Counted from the first letter of the stretch, positions 18,390-29,813 are shown. The stretch: DNA of 64,000 bases from Erwinia aphidicola (GCF_024169515.1 NZ_JAMKCQ010000001.1:1364001-1428000), one strand, 5' to 3'. The notes: generated from the letters alone by a model not told the origin. Numbers and translations: made by a program.

Positions 18390-19565
18390 GTGAAACGCCT
18401 GCTGCACCACACGCTTTATCTGTTTAACCCCGTTCACCTGCTGGCCTGCCTGGTGACGATAAATGGCTATCTTTTTCTGCACCCTTCCCTGCACCACGCA
18501 TGGCACTCCGTGCCCGGTGTGATTGACGGTTTTACCACCTGGAAAAATGCCCTGCTGGTGTTTGGCCTGCTGGAGATCCCGCGCTTTATGCTCGGCCTGA
18601 GCCTGATGATTATCGGCTGTGGTTTACTGCTGCGCGCGCGCATCGCCTGGGCTTTCTCACTGCTGCTGCTGCTGGCGATGATGCTGTTTGAACTTAACAA
18701 CCCGCATACGCGGCACCTGCTGCTGTACGCCACGCTCGGCAACACCCTGCTGCTGCTGTGGTTCTGGCGGCGCTTTCATCATGCCAGCCTGGCCGCAGGC
18801 AGCCTGTTTGCCCTGCTCAGCATCACCTCGCTGCTGCTGTATGGCGTACTAGGCTCGCTGTACCTCGGCGAAGAGTTCCGGCCACACATCAGCGATCTCA
18901 CCATGGCGTTCTACTATTCAATCGTCAGTATGTCGACGGCAGGCTTTGGCGATATCGTGCCGCTCACCCCCCATGCGCGCCTGTTTACCGTCTCCATTAT
19001 TCTGCTGGGCATCACGGTGTTTGCCACGTCGGTCAGCGTAATTATCGGCCCGGTGCTGGGCGGCAATATGAAAAGAATTATCAAAGGGAGGTTTACCCGC
19101 GTGATGCGTAAAAATCATTTTATTATCGCCGGTGCTACGCCGCTGGCGCACAGCGTCTATCTCGGCCTGAAGCAGCGCGGGGAAGCGTTAACGGTGATTG
19201 TACCGGAAGGGCTGGCGCACCAGTATCCGCCGGATACTGACCTGGTCATCGGCGATCCTTCCAGCTCGGAAGTGTTAACGGAGGCGGGATCGGCACACGC
19301 GAAGTTTATCCTCGCTCTGCGCAACGATGATTCGGAGAATGCGTTTATCGTGCTGGCGGCAAAAGAGGCGGGCGGTAGCGCAACGCGCACCATCTGCCTG
19401 GTGAACGACAGTCAGCATCTGCAGAAGATTAAGCGCGTGCAGCCCGATATTGTGATCTCTTTGCAGCTGCTGGGCAGTGAGTTCCTGGTGCGGACGTTAA
19501 GCGGGGAGACGATCGACAATGCGAAGATTGCCGAGCTGTTTTTTGGTCACGTTAACACGGATTAA
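18390..19565 (+). CDS. kch: Kch-like voltage-gated potassium channel with RCK domain
   Basis: A 391-residue protein. The N-terminal half is hydrophobic (several membrane helices) and ends in the pore loop with filter STAGFGD (residues 182-188) and the inner helix FTVSIILLGITVFATSVSVI. The C-terminal half is an RCK/TrkA-N Rossmann domain (HFIIAGATPLAHSVYLGLKQRG...VIGDPSSSEVL). The layout and many residues match E. coli Kch. The filter is TAGFGD instead of TVGYGD. Translation probably starts at GTG 18390. It sits alone between pckA and envZ, flanked by repeats, away from the E. coli kch location. Confidence 0.88.
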   Translation: MKRLLHHTLYLFNPVHLLACLVTINGYLFLHPSLHHAWHSVPGVIDGFTTWKNALLVFGLLEIPRFMLGLSLMIIGCGLLLRARIAWAFSLLLLLAMMLFELNNPHTRHLLLYATLGNTLLLLWFWRRFHHASLAAGSLFALLSITSLLLYGVLGSLYLGEEFRPHISDLTMAFYYSIVSMSTAGFGDIVPLTPHARLFTVSIILLGITVFATSVSVIIGPVLGGNMKRIIKGRFTRVMRKNHFIIAGATPLAHSVYLGLKQRGEALTVIVPEGLAHQYPPDTDLVIGDPSSSEVLTEAGSAHAKFILALRNDDSENAFIVLAAKEAGGSATRTICLVNDSQHLQKIKRVQPDIVISLQLLGSEFLVRTLSGETIDNAKIAELFFGHVNTD

Positions 19566-19567
19566 CC

Positions 19568-19591
19568 GGGCGCGGCATGCCACGCCCCTAC
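19568..19591 (-). repeat. short REP-like element
   Basis: Minus strand: GTAG followed by GGGCGTGG-CATG-CCGCGCCC, a full palindrome with one G:T pair. It lies between the convergent kch and envZ genes. Confidence 0.75.
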
Positions 19592-19602
19592 CCGGTCTCC
19601 GA

Positions 19603-21665
<2,063 letters not shown>

Positions 21666-21955
21666 TGAGTGACTCCCAAAGGCGCTATTGCCTGAGCTGG
21701 TATTTTCAAAAAAGATGCCTGAATGTAACAGTCAATAATGGTTTATATTGTAGCCGAAATTGTTACAAAGCATATTAAACAGCAGCTTATCTTGAAATTC
21801 TGGCAAAAAACCACGGCTGAAGCACAAAGTTCACGCGCGGTATTTGTCAGAACAAACAAGCAGTAACGTTCGGGGATAATTCGCAATGCGTGATTTGCAT
21901 CCGCACGCCGGGCATCACAAAATAGCGGGCAAACCGCGACGATGATGGCTGAACG

Positions 21956-22435
21956 ATGAAAACAAAACTGATTACCCGTGAAGGCTACAATCTGCTAAAG
22001 AAAGAGCTGGATTTTCTCTGGCGCGAAGAGCGCCCGGAAGTGACGAAGAAGGTGACCTGGGCGGCCAGCCTTGGCGACCGCAGTGAAAACGCCGACTATC
22101 AGTACAACAAGAAGCGCCTGCGGGAAATTGACCGCCGGGTGCGCTACCTGACCAAGTGCCTGGAGCAGCTGCGCATCGTCGATTACAGTCCGCAGCAGGA
22201 TGGCAAAGTGTTCTTTGGCGCCTGGGTGGAAGTGGAGAATGACGACGGGGAGATCAAGCGTTTTCGCATCGTCGGCTATGACGAAATTTTTGGCCGTAAC
22301 GATTACATCTCCATCGACTCACCGATGGCGCGCGCCCTGCTAAAGAAGGAGGTCGGCGATGCCGCCACCGTGCAAACGCCGGTCGGTGAAGCGCTGTGGT
22401 ACGTCAACGACATCCGCTACGTTAAAGAATCCTAA
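21956..22435 (+). CDS. greB: transcription elongation factor GreB
   Basis: A 159-residue RNA polymerase secondary-channel factor that stimulates cleavage of backtracked transcripts. The N-terminal coiled coil (LLKKELDFLWREERPEVTKKV...LGDRSENADYQYNKKRLREIDRRVRYL) carries the acidic tip DRSENADY; the C-terminal FKBP-like domain ends ALWYVNDIRYVKES. The basic patch and length favour GreB over GreA. Position between ompR and tex is conserved. Confidence 0.97.
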   Translation: MKTKLITREGYNLLKKELDFLWREERPEVTKKVTWAASLGDRSENADYQYNKKRLREIDRRVRYLTKCLEQLRIVDYSPQQDGKVFFGAWVEVENDDGEIKRFRIVGYDEIFGRNDYISIDSPMARALLKKEVGDAATVQTPVGEALWYVNDIRYVKES

Positions 22436-22458
22436 TCCGCACCGCGGCGGCCTGTTTT

Positions 22459-22648
22459 TACCCAAAATAATTCGAGGTGCAGGAAGGCGGCAAATGAGCG
22501 ACAAATCGGTCGGGAACCGATTTGAGCAACGCTGGCCGGAGGCTGAGCCTCAGGGATGAGGCTCACTAATCCCGATGAGCTTACATAAGTAAGTGATTCG
22601 GGTGAACGAATGTAGCCAACGCGCCTGCGGCTTGAAGTATGAAGGGTA
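22459..22648. repeat. ERIC (IRU) repeat with a ~60-70 bp internal insertion
   Basis: The ends TACCC (22459) and GGGTA (22648) are inverted, and the interior matches the ERIC core: AGGAAGGCGGCAA, GATGAGCTTACATAAGTAAG, GATTCGGGTGAACGAA, GCTTGAAGTATGAAGGGTA. The total is 190 bp against the usual 127, the excess lying at about 22500-22562. The insertion holds two hairpins, AAATCGGT/ACCGATTT with loop CGGGA and GAGCCTCA/TGAGGCTC with loop GGGA. ERICs with inserts of about this size are known in other Enterobacterales. Confidence 0.92.
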
Positions 22649-22714
22649 AAGTAGCATTCTGCCGCTGCAATCCGTATAACTGTTGCCAATTTCTTAAGCC
22701 ATTAAAGTATCCCA

Positions 22715-25048
22715 ATGATGAAAGATTCGCTGAGCCGCCTGATTGCAAGTGAACTGCAGGCCCGAGCTGAACAGGTTGAAGCCGCTGTTCGCCTGCTGGA
22801 CGAAGGTAATACCGTGCCGTTTATCGCACGTTATCGTAAGGAAGTGACCGGCGGGCTGGACGACACCCAGCTGCGCCAGCTGGAAACCCGCCTTGGCTAC
22901 CTGCGCGAACTCGCTGACCGCCGCCAGTCCATTCTGAAATCCATCGCCGATCAGGGCAAACTGACCGACGAGCTGGCCGCGGCGATTAACGCCACGCTGA
23001 GCAAAACCGAACTCGAAGATCTCTACCTGCCGTATAAACAGAAGCGCCGCACGCGCGGGCAGATCGCCATTGAAGCCGGTCTGGAACCGCTGGCCAACAC
23101 GCTGTGGCAGGAGCCAAAACACGATCCTGAGCAGCTGGCTGTGGGCTATGTTGACGCCGATAAAGGCGTTGCCGACAGCAAAGCGGCGCTGGATGGCGCG
23201 CGCTATATCCTGATGGAGCGCTTTGCCGAAGACGCCAGCCTGCTGGCAAAAGTGCGTGAATACCTGTGGAAAAATGCTCACCTCGTCTCCCGCGTGGTTG
23301 ACGGCAAGCAGGAAGAAGGCGCGAAATTCCGCGACTACTTTGACCATCACGAAGCCCTGTCCGGCGTGCCTTCCCACCGCGCACTGGCCATGTTCCGTGG
23401 CCGCAACGAAGGCATCCTGCAGCTGTCGCTGAATGCCGACCCGCAGTTTGACGAGCCGCCGCGTGAAAGCCACGGCGAACAGATTATTACCGAGCACCTC
23501 AACCTGCGTCTCAACAACGCTCCGGCCGATGCCTGGCGTAAAGCCGTGGTGAGCTGGACCTGGCGCATCAAAGTGCTGCTGCACCTCGAAACCGAGCTGA
23601 TGGGCACGGTGCGCGAGCGGGCGGAAGACGAAGCGATTAACGTGTTTGCCCGCAACCTGCATGACCTGCTGATGGCGGCCCCGGCCGGGATGCGCGCCAC
23701 TATGGGTCTCGATCCGGGCCTGCGTACCGGCGTGAAAGTAGCGGTAGTGGATGCGACCGGCAAGCTGGTTGCCACCGATACCATCTACCCGCACACCGGG
23801 CAGACCGCCAAAGCGGCGGCGACAGTGGCCGCGCTGTGCACCAAACATAACGTTGAGCTGGTGGCCATCGGTAACGGCACCGCCTCACGCGAAACCGAGC
23901 GTTTCTACATTGAGGTGCAGAAGCAGTTCCCGCAGGTGAAAGGCGAGAAAGTGATCGTCAGCGAGGCGGGCGCGTCAGTCTATTCCGCCTCTGAACTGGC
24001 GGCGCTGGAGTTCCCGGACCTGGACGTTTCGATTCGTGGTGCGGTATCCATTGCCCGCCGTCTGCAGGATCCGCTCTCCGAGCTGGTGAAGATCGACCCT
24101 AAATCCATCGGCGTGGGCCAGTACCAGCATGACGTGAGTCAGAGCCAGCTGGCGAAGAAGCTGGATGCGGTAGTGGAAGACTGCGTAAACGGCGTAGGCG
24201 TGGATCTGAACACCGCTTCAGTGCCGCTGCTGACCCGCGTGGCCGGCCTGAGCAAAATGATCGCGCAGAATATTGTCAGCTGGCGTGATGAGAACGGCCG
24301 CTTCCAGAACCGTCAGCAGCTGCTAAAAGTGGGCCGCCTTGGACCGAAAGCCTTTGAGCAGTGCGCGGGCTTCCTGCGCATCTCACAGGGCGATAACCCG
24401 CTGGATGCCTCCACGGTGCACCCGGAAGCGTACCCGGTGGTGGAGCGCATTCTCGCCGCCACCGAACAGGCGCTGAATGAGCTGATGGGGAACCCGTCCG
24501 TGCTGCGCGACCTGCGCGCGGTCGATTTCACCGACGAGCGTTTCGGCGTGCCAACCGTCAGCGATATCATCAAAGAGCTGGAAAAACCGGGGCGCGATCC
24601 GCGTCCAGAGTTCAAAACCGCCCAGTTTGCCGACGGCATTGATACCATGAACGATCTGCTGCCGGGCATGGTGCTGGAAGGCTCCGTCACCAACGTCACC
24701 AACTTCGGCGCGTTCGTCGATGTCGGCGTGCATCAGGACGGCCTGGTACATATCTCCTCCCTCTCCGACAAGTTTGTTGATGATCCGCATAAAGTGGTGA
24801 AAGCCGGGGATATCGTCAAAGTGAAGGTGATGGAAGTGGATCTGCAGCGCAAGCGTATCGCCCTGACCATGCGCCTGGACGAGCAGCCGGGTGAAACCAA
24901 CGCGCGTCGTGGCGGCGGTAGCAGCGCGGCTAACGGCCGTGACAATGCGCGCCCGGCAAAAGGCAGCAAGCCACGCCCGGCCGCGCAGCCCGCCGGTAAC
25001 AGCGCGATGGGCGATGCCCTCGCCGCCGCGTTTGGTAAAAAGAGCTAA
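22715..25048 (+). CDS. tex: Tex, S1-domain RNA-binding transcription accessory protein
   Basis: A 777-residue protein (YhgF) of the Tex family. In order it has a helical N-terminal region, a YqgF/RuvC-like fold ([22 protein letters not shown]), helix-hairpin-helix motifs ([21 protein letters not shown]) and a C-terminal S1 domain ([32 protein letters not shown], ~655-720), then a basic low-complexity tail. Tex proteins bind nucleic acid and affect transcription; the exact role is unsettled. There is a choice of MM at the start (22715 or 22718). Confidence 0.95.
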   Translation: MMKDSLSRLIASELQARAEQVEAAVRLLDEGNTVPFIARYRKEVTGGLDDTQLRQLETRLGYLRELADRRQSILKSIADQGKLTDELAAAINATLSKTELEDLYLPYKQKRRTRGQIAIEAGLEPLANTLWQEPKHDPEQLAVGYVDADKGVADSKAALDGARYILMERFAEDASLLAKVREYLWKNAHLVSRVVDGKQEEGAKFRDYFDHHEALSGVPSHRALAMFRGRNEGILQLSLNADPQFDEPPRESHGEQIITEHLNLRLNNAPADAWRKAVVSWTWRIKVLLHLETELMGTVRERAEDEAINVFARNLHDLLMAAPAGMRATMGLDPGLRTGVKVAVVDATGKLVATDTIYPHTGQTAKAAATVAALCTKHNVELVAIGNGTASRETERFYIEVQKQFPQVKGEKVIVSEAGASVYSASELAALEFPDLDVSIRGAVSIARRLQDPLSELVKIDPKSIGVGQYQHDVSQSQLAKKLDAVVEDCVNGVGVDLNTASVPLLTRVAGLSKMIAQNIVSWRDENGRFQNRQQLLKVGRLGPKAFEQCAGFLRISQGDNPLDASTVHPEAYPVVERILAATEQALNELMGNPSVLRDLRAVDFTDERFGVPTVSDIIKELEKPGRDPRPEFKTAQFADGIDTMNDLLPGMVLEGSVTNVTNFGAFVDVGVHQDGLVHISSLSDKFVDDPHKVVKAGDIVKVKVMEVDLQRKRIALTMRLDEQPGETNARRGGGSSAANGRDNARPAKGSKPRPAAQPAGNSAMGDALAAAFGKKS

Positions 25049-25053
25049 ACCTC

Positions 25054-25083
25054 AGGGCGGGCTGCCAGGCCCGCCCTTTTTTG
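25054..25083 (+). terminator. rho-independent terminator of tex
   Basis: GGGCGGGC (25055-25062) pairs with GCCCGCCC (25069-25076) around a 6-nt loop and is followed by a run of T, 6 nt after the tex stop codon region. Confidence 0.92.
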
Positions 25084-25114
25084 CAAAAAACCGCTCCCGT
25101 TCTCCGCTATAACC

Positions 25115-25152
25115 TTGCTCAATATCAATGTGAGCAATAATCATTCTCATTA
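25115..25152 (+). promoter_or_regulatory. FNR-like and Fur-like sites of the feoAB promoter
   Basis: TTGCT-caat-ATCAA (25115-25128) matches the FNR consensus TTGAT-N4-ATCAA at 9 of 10 positions. Just downstream, GAGAATGATTATTGCTC on the minus strand (about 25132-25150) is a partial Fur-box match. This fits the known anaerobic induction and iron repression of feo. Confidence 0.68.
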
Positions 25153-25200
25153 AAATTCATTGTTTCACTCTCCCGTCCAACATCTCAGCAGGCCAGGACA

Positions 25201-25440
25201 ATGCAACTGATCCCCCAGCACAGCTACCGGATTACCGGTTTTTCTCCCACGCTCAGCGCGGCTTTTCGTCAGAAACTGATGGCGCAGGGCCTGCTGCCCG
25301 GCACCTGCTTTACCCTGGTGCGCGTAGCGCCGCTCGGCGACCCGCTGCATATCGAAACCCGCCGTACCAGCCTGATGCTGCGCCGCAAAGAGCTTTCCCT
25401 GCTGCTGCTTGAAGCCATTGAAGCCGGGGAGGGAGCTTAA
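25201..25440 (+). CDS. feoA: FeoA ferrous iron transport accessory protein
   Basis: A 79-residue SH3-like cytoplasmic protein that assists FeoB in Fe(II) uptake. Recognisable segments are [43 protein letters not shown] and the LRRKELSLL end. The stop overlaps the feoB start (TAATG arrangement), so the two are coupled. Confidence 0.95.
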   Translation: MQLIPQHSYRITGFSPTLSAAFRQKLMAQGLLPGTCFTLVRVAPLGDPLHIETRRTSLMLRRKELSLLLLEAIEAGEGA

Positions 25441-27743
25441 TGAAAAACACGACTCTCGCCCTGACCGGTAACCCAAACGTTGGCAAAACCACCCTGTTTA
25501 ATCAGCTGACCGGGGCGCGCCAGCGCGTCGGCAACTGGGCGGGCGTCACGGTTGAGCGTAAAGAGGGACGCTTTACCACCGCCCGGCATCAGGTGAAGCT
25601 GGTCGATCTGCCCGGCTGTTACTCGCTGACCACTCTCTCGGAGCAGGCATCGCTGGATGAGCAGATCGCCTGTCAGTACCTGCTGAGCATGGAGGCTTCG
25701 CTGGTGATCAACGTGGTGGATGCCAGCAATCTGGAGCGCAATCTCTACCTTACGCTGCAGCTGCTGGAGATGGGCCTGCCCTGTATCATCGCGCTGAACA
25801 TGCTGGACATGGCCGAAAGCCAGCAGATCACAATAGACATTGCGGCGCTGGAGCAGGCGCTGGGATGCCCGGTAGTGCCGCTGGTTTCCACTCGGGGCCG
25901 CGGGATTGATCGGCTGAAACAGGCGATTGACCATTACCCACCTCGCGGCGCGCAGATCGGTGTCGCCTACCCTGCTGCGGTGCAACAGGCGGTAGCACAG
26001 CTGGCTGCGGCCATGGCGGCCCCCCTCTCGCCGGCGCAAAAAAAGTGGCTGGCGCTGCAAATGCTGGAAGGGGATATCTGGAGCCAGCAGCAGGCCGTGG
26101 ATGCCGCCCGGCTGCTGCCCGCCGTATCCCGGCAGGCAGGAGCAGACGTGGCGCAAAGCATCGTCAGCAGCCGCTATCAGACGATTGAAACCCTGTGCTG
26201 CCAGGCCATTCAGCAGCAGGGAACGCGCAAGGGGGTGTCACAGCATCTCGACCGCCTGACGATGAACCGCTGGCTTGGTCTGCCCTTCTTCCTGCTGGTG
26301 ATGTACCTGATGTTTTTCCTCGCCATTAATCTCGGCGGTGCGCTACAGCCGCTGTTCGACCTCGGGTCGGCGGCGCTGTTTATTCAGGGTACGCAGTGGC
26401 TGGGCATCACGCTGCACCTGCCAGAATGGCTGACGCTGTTTCTGGCGCAGGGGATTGGCGGTGGTATCAATACGGTGATGCCGCTTATCCCCCAGATCGG
26501 CATGATGTACCTGTTTCTCTCACTGCTGGAAGATTCTGGCTATATGGCGCGTGCCGCCTTTGTGATGGACCGCTTGATGCAGGCGCTTGGCCTGCCGGGG
26601 AAATCTTTCGTGCCGCTGATTGTCGGCTTTGGCTGCAATGTCCCGTCAGTCATGGGTGCGCGTACGCTTGATGCCCCGCGTGAGCGCCTGATTACCGTGC
26701 TGATGGCGCCGTTTATCTCCTGCGGGGCACGCCTGGCTATCTTCGCGGTGTTTGCGGCAGCGTTCTTTGGTCAGCGCGGGGCGCTGGTGGTATTCAGCCT
26801 TTATCTGCTCGGCATGGGTGCCGCTATCGCGACCGGCCTGCTGCTCAAGCATACGCTGATGCGCGGCGCGGCCAGCCCGTTTGTGATGGAGCTGCCCACA
26901 TGGCACGTTCCGCACCTTAAAAGTCTGCTGTTACAGACGTGGCAGCGTCTGCGCGGCTTTGCGCTGCGCGCGGGCAAAGTGATTGTGCTGGTCAGCGTCG
27001 TGATTGGCGGGCTGAACAGTTTTACCTTCAGCGGTCAGCCGGTCAGTAACCTCAACGACTCGGCCCTCGCCAGCGTCAGCCGCACGCTGACCCCGCTGCT
27101 GTCGCCGATTGGCGTGCAACGCGATAACTGGCAGGCGACCGTCGGGCTGCTGACCGGGGCAATGGCGAAGGAGGTGGTGGTCGGCACGCTCAACACGCTC
27201 TACACCGCAGAAGCGCTGCAGCGGCAGCCGTTTGACGCGGCGCAGTTTAGCCTGATCGATCAGCTCAAGGAGGCCGCCGTGCAAACCTGGCAAAGCGTGC
27301 GGGCGACGTTCAGCCTCAGCGTGCTGGCGAACCCGATTGAAGCCAGTAAAGGCGATGCCGAAATGGCCAGCGGTGCGATGGGTACCATGCACAGTAAATT
27401 TGCCAGCGATGCCGCCGCCTACAGCTACCTGATCTTTGTGCTGCTGTATGTCCCTTGCGTCTCGGTGATGGGAGCCATCGCGCGCGAAAGCAGCGCCCGC
27501 TGGATGCTCTTCTCTGTCGTGTGGGGCATCGATCTGGCGTACTCACTCTCTGCCCTGTTCTATCAACTTGCCCGTTTTGACCAGCACCCGCGTAGCAGCC
27601 TGCTGATCATCGCCAGCGTGATACTGATTAATGCGTTACTGCTGCTAGTCCTGCGACGCATCCGCATCCGGCCGGGGCTAATCCCGGTAAAAAATGGGGT
27701 GAGCGGCTGCTCTGGTTGCGCAAAAAGCGACAATTGCCACTGA
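25440..27743 (+). CDS. feoB: FeoB Fe(II) transporter with GTPase domain
   Basis: A 767-residue inner-membrane permease. The N-terminal G domain has G1 GNPNVGKTT (residues 11-19), G3 DLPG and G4 NMLD; then come a helical GDI region and a C-terminal membrane part with two Gate motifs containing conserved cysteines (VPLIVGFGCNVPSVMGAR; LLYVPCVSVMGAI). The C-terminus is cysteine-rich (CSGCAKSDNC). In E. coli feoC follows, but here the next gene is a glycoside phosphorylase and no FeoC-like frame is seen. Confidence 0.97.
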   Translation: MKNTTLALTGNPNVGKTTLFNQLTGARQRVGNWAGVTVERKEGRFTTARHQVKLVDLPGCYSLTTLSEQASLDEQIACQYLLSMEASLVINVVDASNLERNLYLTLQLLEMGLPCIIALNMLDMAESQQITIDIAALEQALGCPVVPLVSTRGRGIDRLKQAIDHYPPRGAQIGVAYPAAVQQAVAQLAAAMAAPLSPAQKKWLALQMLEGDIWSQQQAVDAARLLPAVSRQAGADVAQSIVSSRYQTIETLCCQAIQQQGTRKGVSQHLDRLTMNRWLGLPFFLLVMYLMFFLAINLGGALQPLFDLGSAALFIQGTQWLGITLHLPEWLTLFLAQGIGGGINTVMPLIPQIGMMYLFLSLLEDSGYMARAAFVMDRLMQALGLPGKSFVPLIVGFGCNVPSVMGARTLDAPRERLITVLMAPFISCGARLAIFAVFAAAFFGQRGALVVFSLYLLGMGAAIATGLLLKHTLMRGAASPFVMELPTWHVPHLKSLLLQTWQRLRGFALRAGKVIVLVSVVIGGLNSFTFSGQPVSNLNDSALASVSRTLTPLLSPIGVQRDNWQATVGLLTGAMAKEVVVGTLNTLYTAEALQRQPFDAAQFSLIDQLKEAAVQTWQSVRATFSLSVLANPIEASKGDAEMASGAMGTMHSKFASDAAAYSYLIFVLLYVPCVSVMGAIARESSARWMLFSVVWGIDLAYSLSALFYQLARFDQHPRSSLLIIASVILINALLLLVLRRIRIRPGLIPVKNGVSGCSGCAKSDNCH

Positions 27744-27775
27744 TGTAAGTTGCGATTTTGTGACCAGCGTCTACA

Positions 27776-27801
27776 GTGAAAAATAACGCCTGATTTTTCA
27801 C
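27776..27801. promoter_or_regulatory. perfect 9-bp inverted repeat before the phosphorylase gene
   Basis: GTGAAAAAT (27776-27784) and ATTTTTCAC (27793-27801) are exact inverse complements separated by 8 bp, 23 bp before the likely start. It may be a regulator site for the downstream gene or a feoB transcript-end hairpin; the T run is inside the stem, not after it. Confidence 0.4.
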
Positions 27802-27824
27802 CTGCGGTGGCAGCCGAAATAAAA

Positions 27825-29513
27825 ATGGATATTATCAATAACTTAATAGATAAGATCTACGAATACGCATTTCCGCCATCGTACCTGCAGCGCCTGCATA
27901 CGCTGATTGACGAGGCGCGGGCGCAGATTCATCAGCAGCGAAAAGCCCACTGGGATGAAAACGATGTGGTGCTGATCGCCTATGCCGACCAGTTTCATCA
28001 GGACGATACCCCTACCCTGACCACCTTCTCACGCTTCTATCAGCAGCATTTACAGTCCAGTTTTAACCTGGTTCACCTGCTGCCCTTTTTCCCGTATTCA
28101 TCCGACGACGGCTTCTCGGTGATAGATTATCACCAGGTTAATCCCCGGTGCGGCAGCTGGCAGGAGATCGCCGAGCTGCACCAGCACACGCGCCTGATGT
28201 TCGATTTTGTCTGCAATCATATGTCCGCGCACAGCGCCTGGTTCGCGCACTATCTGGCGCAGGATCCCGGCTGGGATGACTTCTTTATCAGCATACCCCC
28301 CGCCACCGATTTAACAGCCGTGACCCGCCCACGCACCTCGCCGCTGCTGACGCCGTTTACCATGGCCGACGGCGAAACGCGTTATATCTGGACCACCTTT
28401 AGCGCGGACCAGATCGACCTGAACTTCGCCAATCCACAAGTGCTGATCGCTATGGTTAACGTGCTGCTCGACTACCTGAAAAAAGGTGCCGACTATGTGC
28501 GGCTGGATGCCGTGGGCTATATGTGGAAAACCCCCGGCACCTCCTGCATCCATCTGGAGAAAACCCACCAGCTGGTGAAACTGTTCCGCGCCATTGCCAA
28601 CGAAGTCGCCCCAGGCACCGTGGTGGTAACGGAAACCAACGTGCCGCACAAAGACAATATCAGCTACTTCGGCAACGGCCGCGATGAAGCGCAGATGGTG
28701 TACCAGTTTTCCCTGCCGCCGCTGGTGCTGCACGCTATTCACTACGGTTCCGCGCGCGCACTGCGCCAGTGGGCGGCCTCGCTCGACAGCAGCGGTGGCA
28801 GCACCACCTTTTTCAACTTCCTCGCTTCGCACGACGGCATCGGCCTGAACCCGCTGCGCGGCATCCTGCCGGAAACCGAAATTGTCTCGCTGGTGCGCGA
28901 TCTGGCGATGGAAGGCGCGCTGATCTCCTATAAAAATAATCCTGACGGCAGCACCAGCCCGTATGAAATCAACGTCACCTATATGGATGCGCTGAACCAA
29001 CGGGATGACGATGACGATACCCGCCTGCAGCGCTTTCTGCTGGCGCATGCCCTGCTGCTGGCCTTCCCCGGCGTGCCGGCGATTTATATCCAGAGCATTC
29101 TCGGCTCGCGCAATGATATGGAGGGGGTAAAAGCAGCGGGGCATAACCGGGCGATTAACCGGCAGAAATACGCCGTCAGCGACATTGAGCAGGCGCTGAG
29201 CGAGACCGATTCCCTGCGCTACCGGGTGTGGTATGCGCTCAGCCAGCTGGTGCAGGTGCGTAAACGCCAGCCCGCGTTCCATCCGGATAACCCGATGCAT
29301 ATCGCCGACAGCGATAATTCACTGCTGGTGATGCAGCGCCAGGCGCGGGACGAAAAAGAGAGCCTGTGGTGTGTCTACAACCTGAGTGGCAAAACGGTAA
29401 GCTATACCCTGCCGGAAGCGCGCTGGTATCGCGATGTGGCGAATGATGAGCGGGTGGATGGGCATCAGGGGCTGGAACTGGCGCCGTGGAGCTTTCGCTG
29501 GCTGAAAATCTAA
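27825..29513 (+). CDS. GH13_18 glycoside phosphorylase, YcjM-like (glucosylglycerate/sucrose phosphorylase family)
   Basis: A 562-residue alpha-amylase-fold enzyme. The catalytic nucleophile Asp228 lies in VRLDAVGY, the acid/base Glu270 in VVTETNVPH, and the third acid in FLASHDGIGLNP; it also has DFVCNHMSAHS and PFFPYSSDDGFSVIDY. It closely resembles E. coli YcjM, a glucosylglycerate phosphorylase, more than classical sucrose phosphorylases, so reversible phosphorolysis of an alpha-glucoside to glucose 1-phosphate is likely; the true substrate is uncertain. Start at ATG 27825 (a GTG 18 nt upstream is possible). It stands alone after feoB, with no sugar transporter beside it. Confidence 0.85.
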   Translation: MDIINNLIDKIYEYAFPPSYLQRLHTLIDEARAQIHQQRKAHWDENDVVLIAYADQFHQDDTPTLTTFSRFYQQHLQSSFNLVHLLPFFPYSSDDGFSVIDYHQVNPRCGSWQEIAELHQHTRLMFDFVCNHMSAHSAWFAHYLAQDPGWDDFFISIPPATDLTAVTRPRTSPLLTPFTMADGETRYIWTTFSADQIDLNFANPQVLIAMVNVLLDYLKKGADYVRLDAVGYMWKTPGTSCIHLEKTHQLVKLFRAIANEVAPGTVVVTETNVPHKDNISYFGNGRDEAQMVYQFSLPPLVLHAIHYGSARALRQWAASLDSSGGSTTFFNFLASHDGIGLNPLRGILPETEIVSLVRDLAMEGALISYKNNPDGSTSPYEINVTYMDALNQRDDDDDTRLQRFLLAHALLLAFPGVPAIYIQSILGSRNDMEGVKAAGHNRAINRQKYAVSDIEQALSETDSLRYRVWYALSQLVQVRKRQPAFHPDNPMHIADSDNSLLVMQRQARDEKESLWCVYNLSGKTVSYTLPEARWYRDVANDERVDGHQGLELAPWSFRWLKI

Positions 29514-29517
29514 AATA

Positions 29518-29538
29518 CTGCCCACCCGCGGTGGGCAG
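29518..29538. terminator. terminator hairpin between convergent genes
   Basis: CTGCCCACC/GGTGGGCAG, a perfect 9-bp stem with a 3-nt loop, lies between the phosphorylase and the DUF1471 gene. On the minus strand it is followed by TATTTTA. Confidence 0.6.
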
Positions 29539-29546
29539 GAGATCGA

Positions 29547-29813
29547 TTACTTGTACACTTCAGCCAGGGCGTGAGTATGGTCGCCTTCATCTGCGGCGAT
29601 AATCACGAAATACTTGCCGCCCTTCTCATCGGCCTTTTTTGACAGGTGTTTTTTCGCATCCATCGGATCGAGCGTTGAGTTGGTGGTCACGGTGCCGACT
29701 TTTTCCAGCTTCATCTCAGCCGCTTTTTCGCGCGAAATCTCTTGCGCAGCGCTGGCGTTGAAGGTGAATGCGGCGGTGACGAGCAGAGTGGTAACAGCAA
29801 TAATCTTTTTCAT
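29547..29813 (-). CDS. small periplasmic DUF1471 (YdgH/BhsA/McbA-like) protein
   Basis: An 88-residue exported protein. A clear Sec signal peptide (MKKIIAVTTLLVTAAFTFNASA) precedes a single DUF1471 domain (LEKVGTVTTNSTLDPMDAKKHLSKKADEKGGKYFVIIAADEGDHTHALAEVYK). Members of this family are small, often stress-induced periplasmic proteins whose molecular function is poorly known. The longer upstream frame reaches towards bioH and is ignored; ATG 29813 has a GGAGAGGAT SD. I do not assign a specific family member. Confidence 0.88.
   Translation of the reverse strand: MKKIIAVTTLLVTAAFTFNASAAQEISREKAAEMKLEKVGTVTTNSTLDPMDAKKHLSKKADEKGGKYFVIIAADEGDHTHALAEVYK

Noticed and set aside
17815-19602. Genomic island or prophage at the kch insertion
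   Set aside because: No integrase, tRNA, phage gene or attachment repeat is visible; only one gene and short repeats.
22694-23848. 384-codon open frame on the minus strand
   Set aside because: Antisense to tex; shadow frame.
27744-27824. A remnant of feoC after feoB
   Set aside because: Only about 80 bp separate feoB from the next gene, and no winged-helix FeoC-like sequence is readable in any frame.
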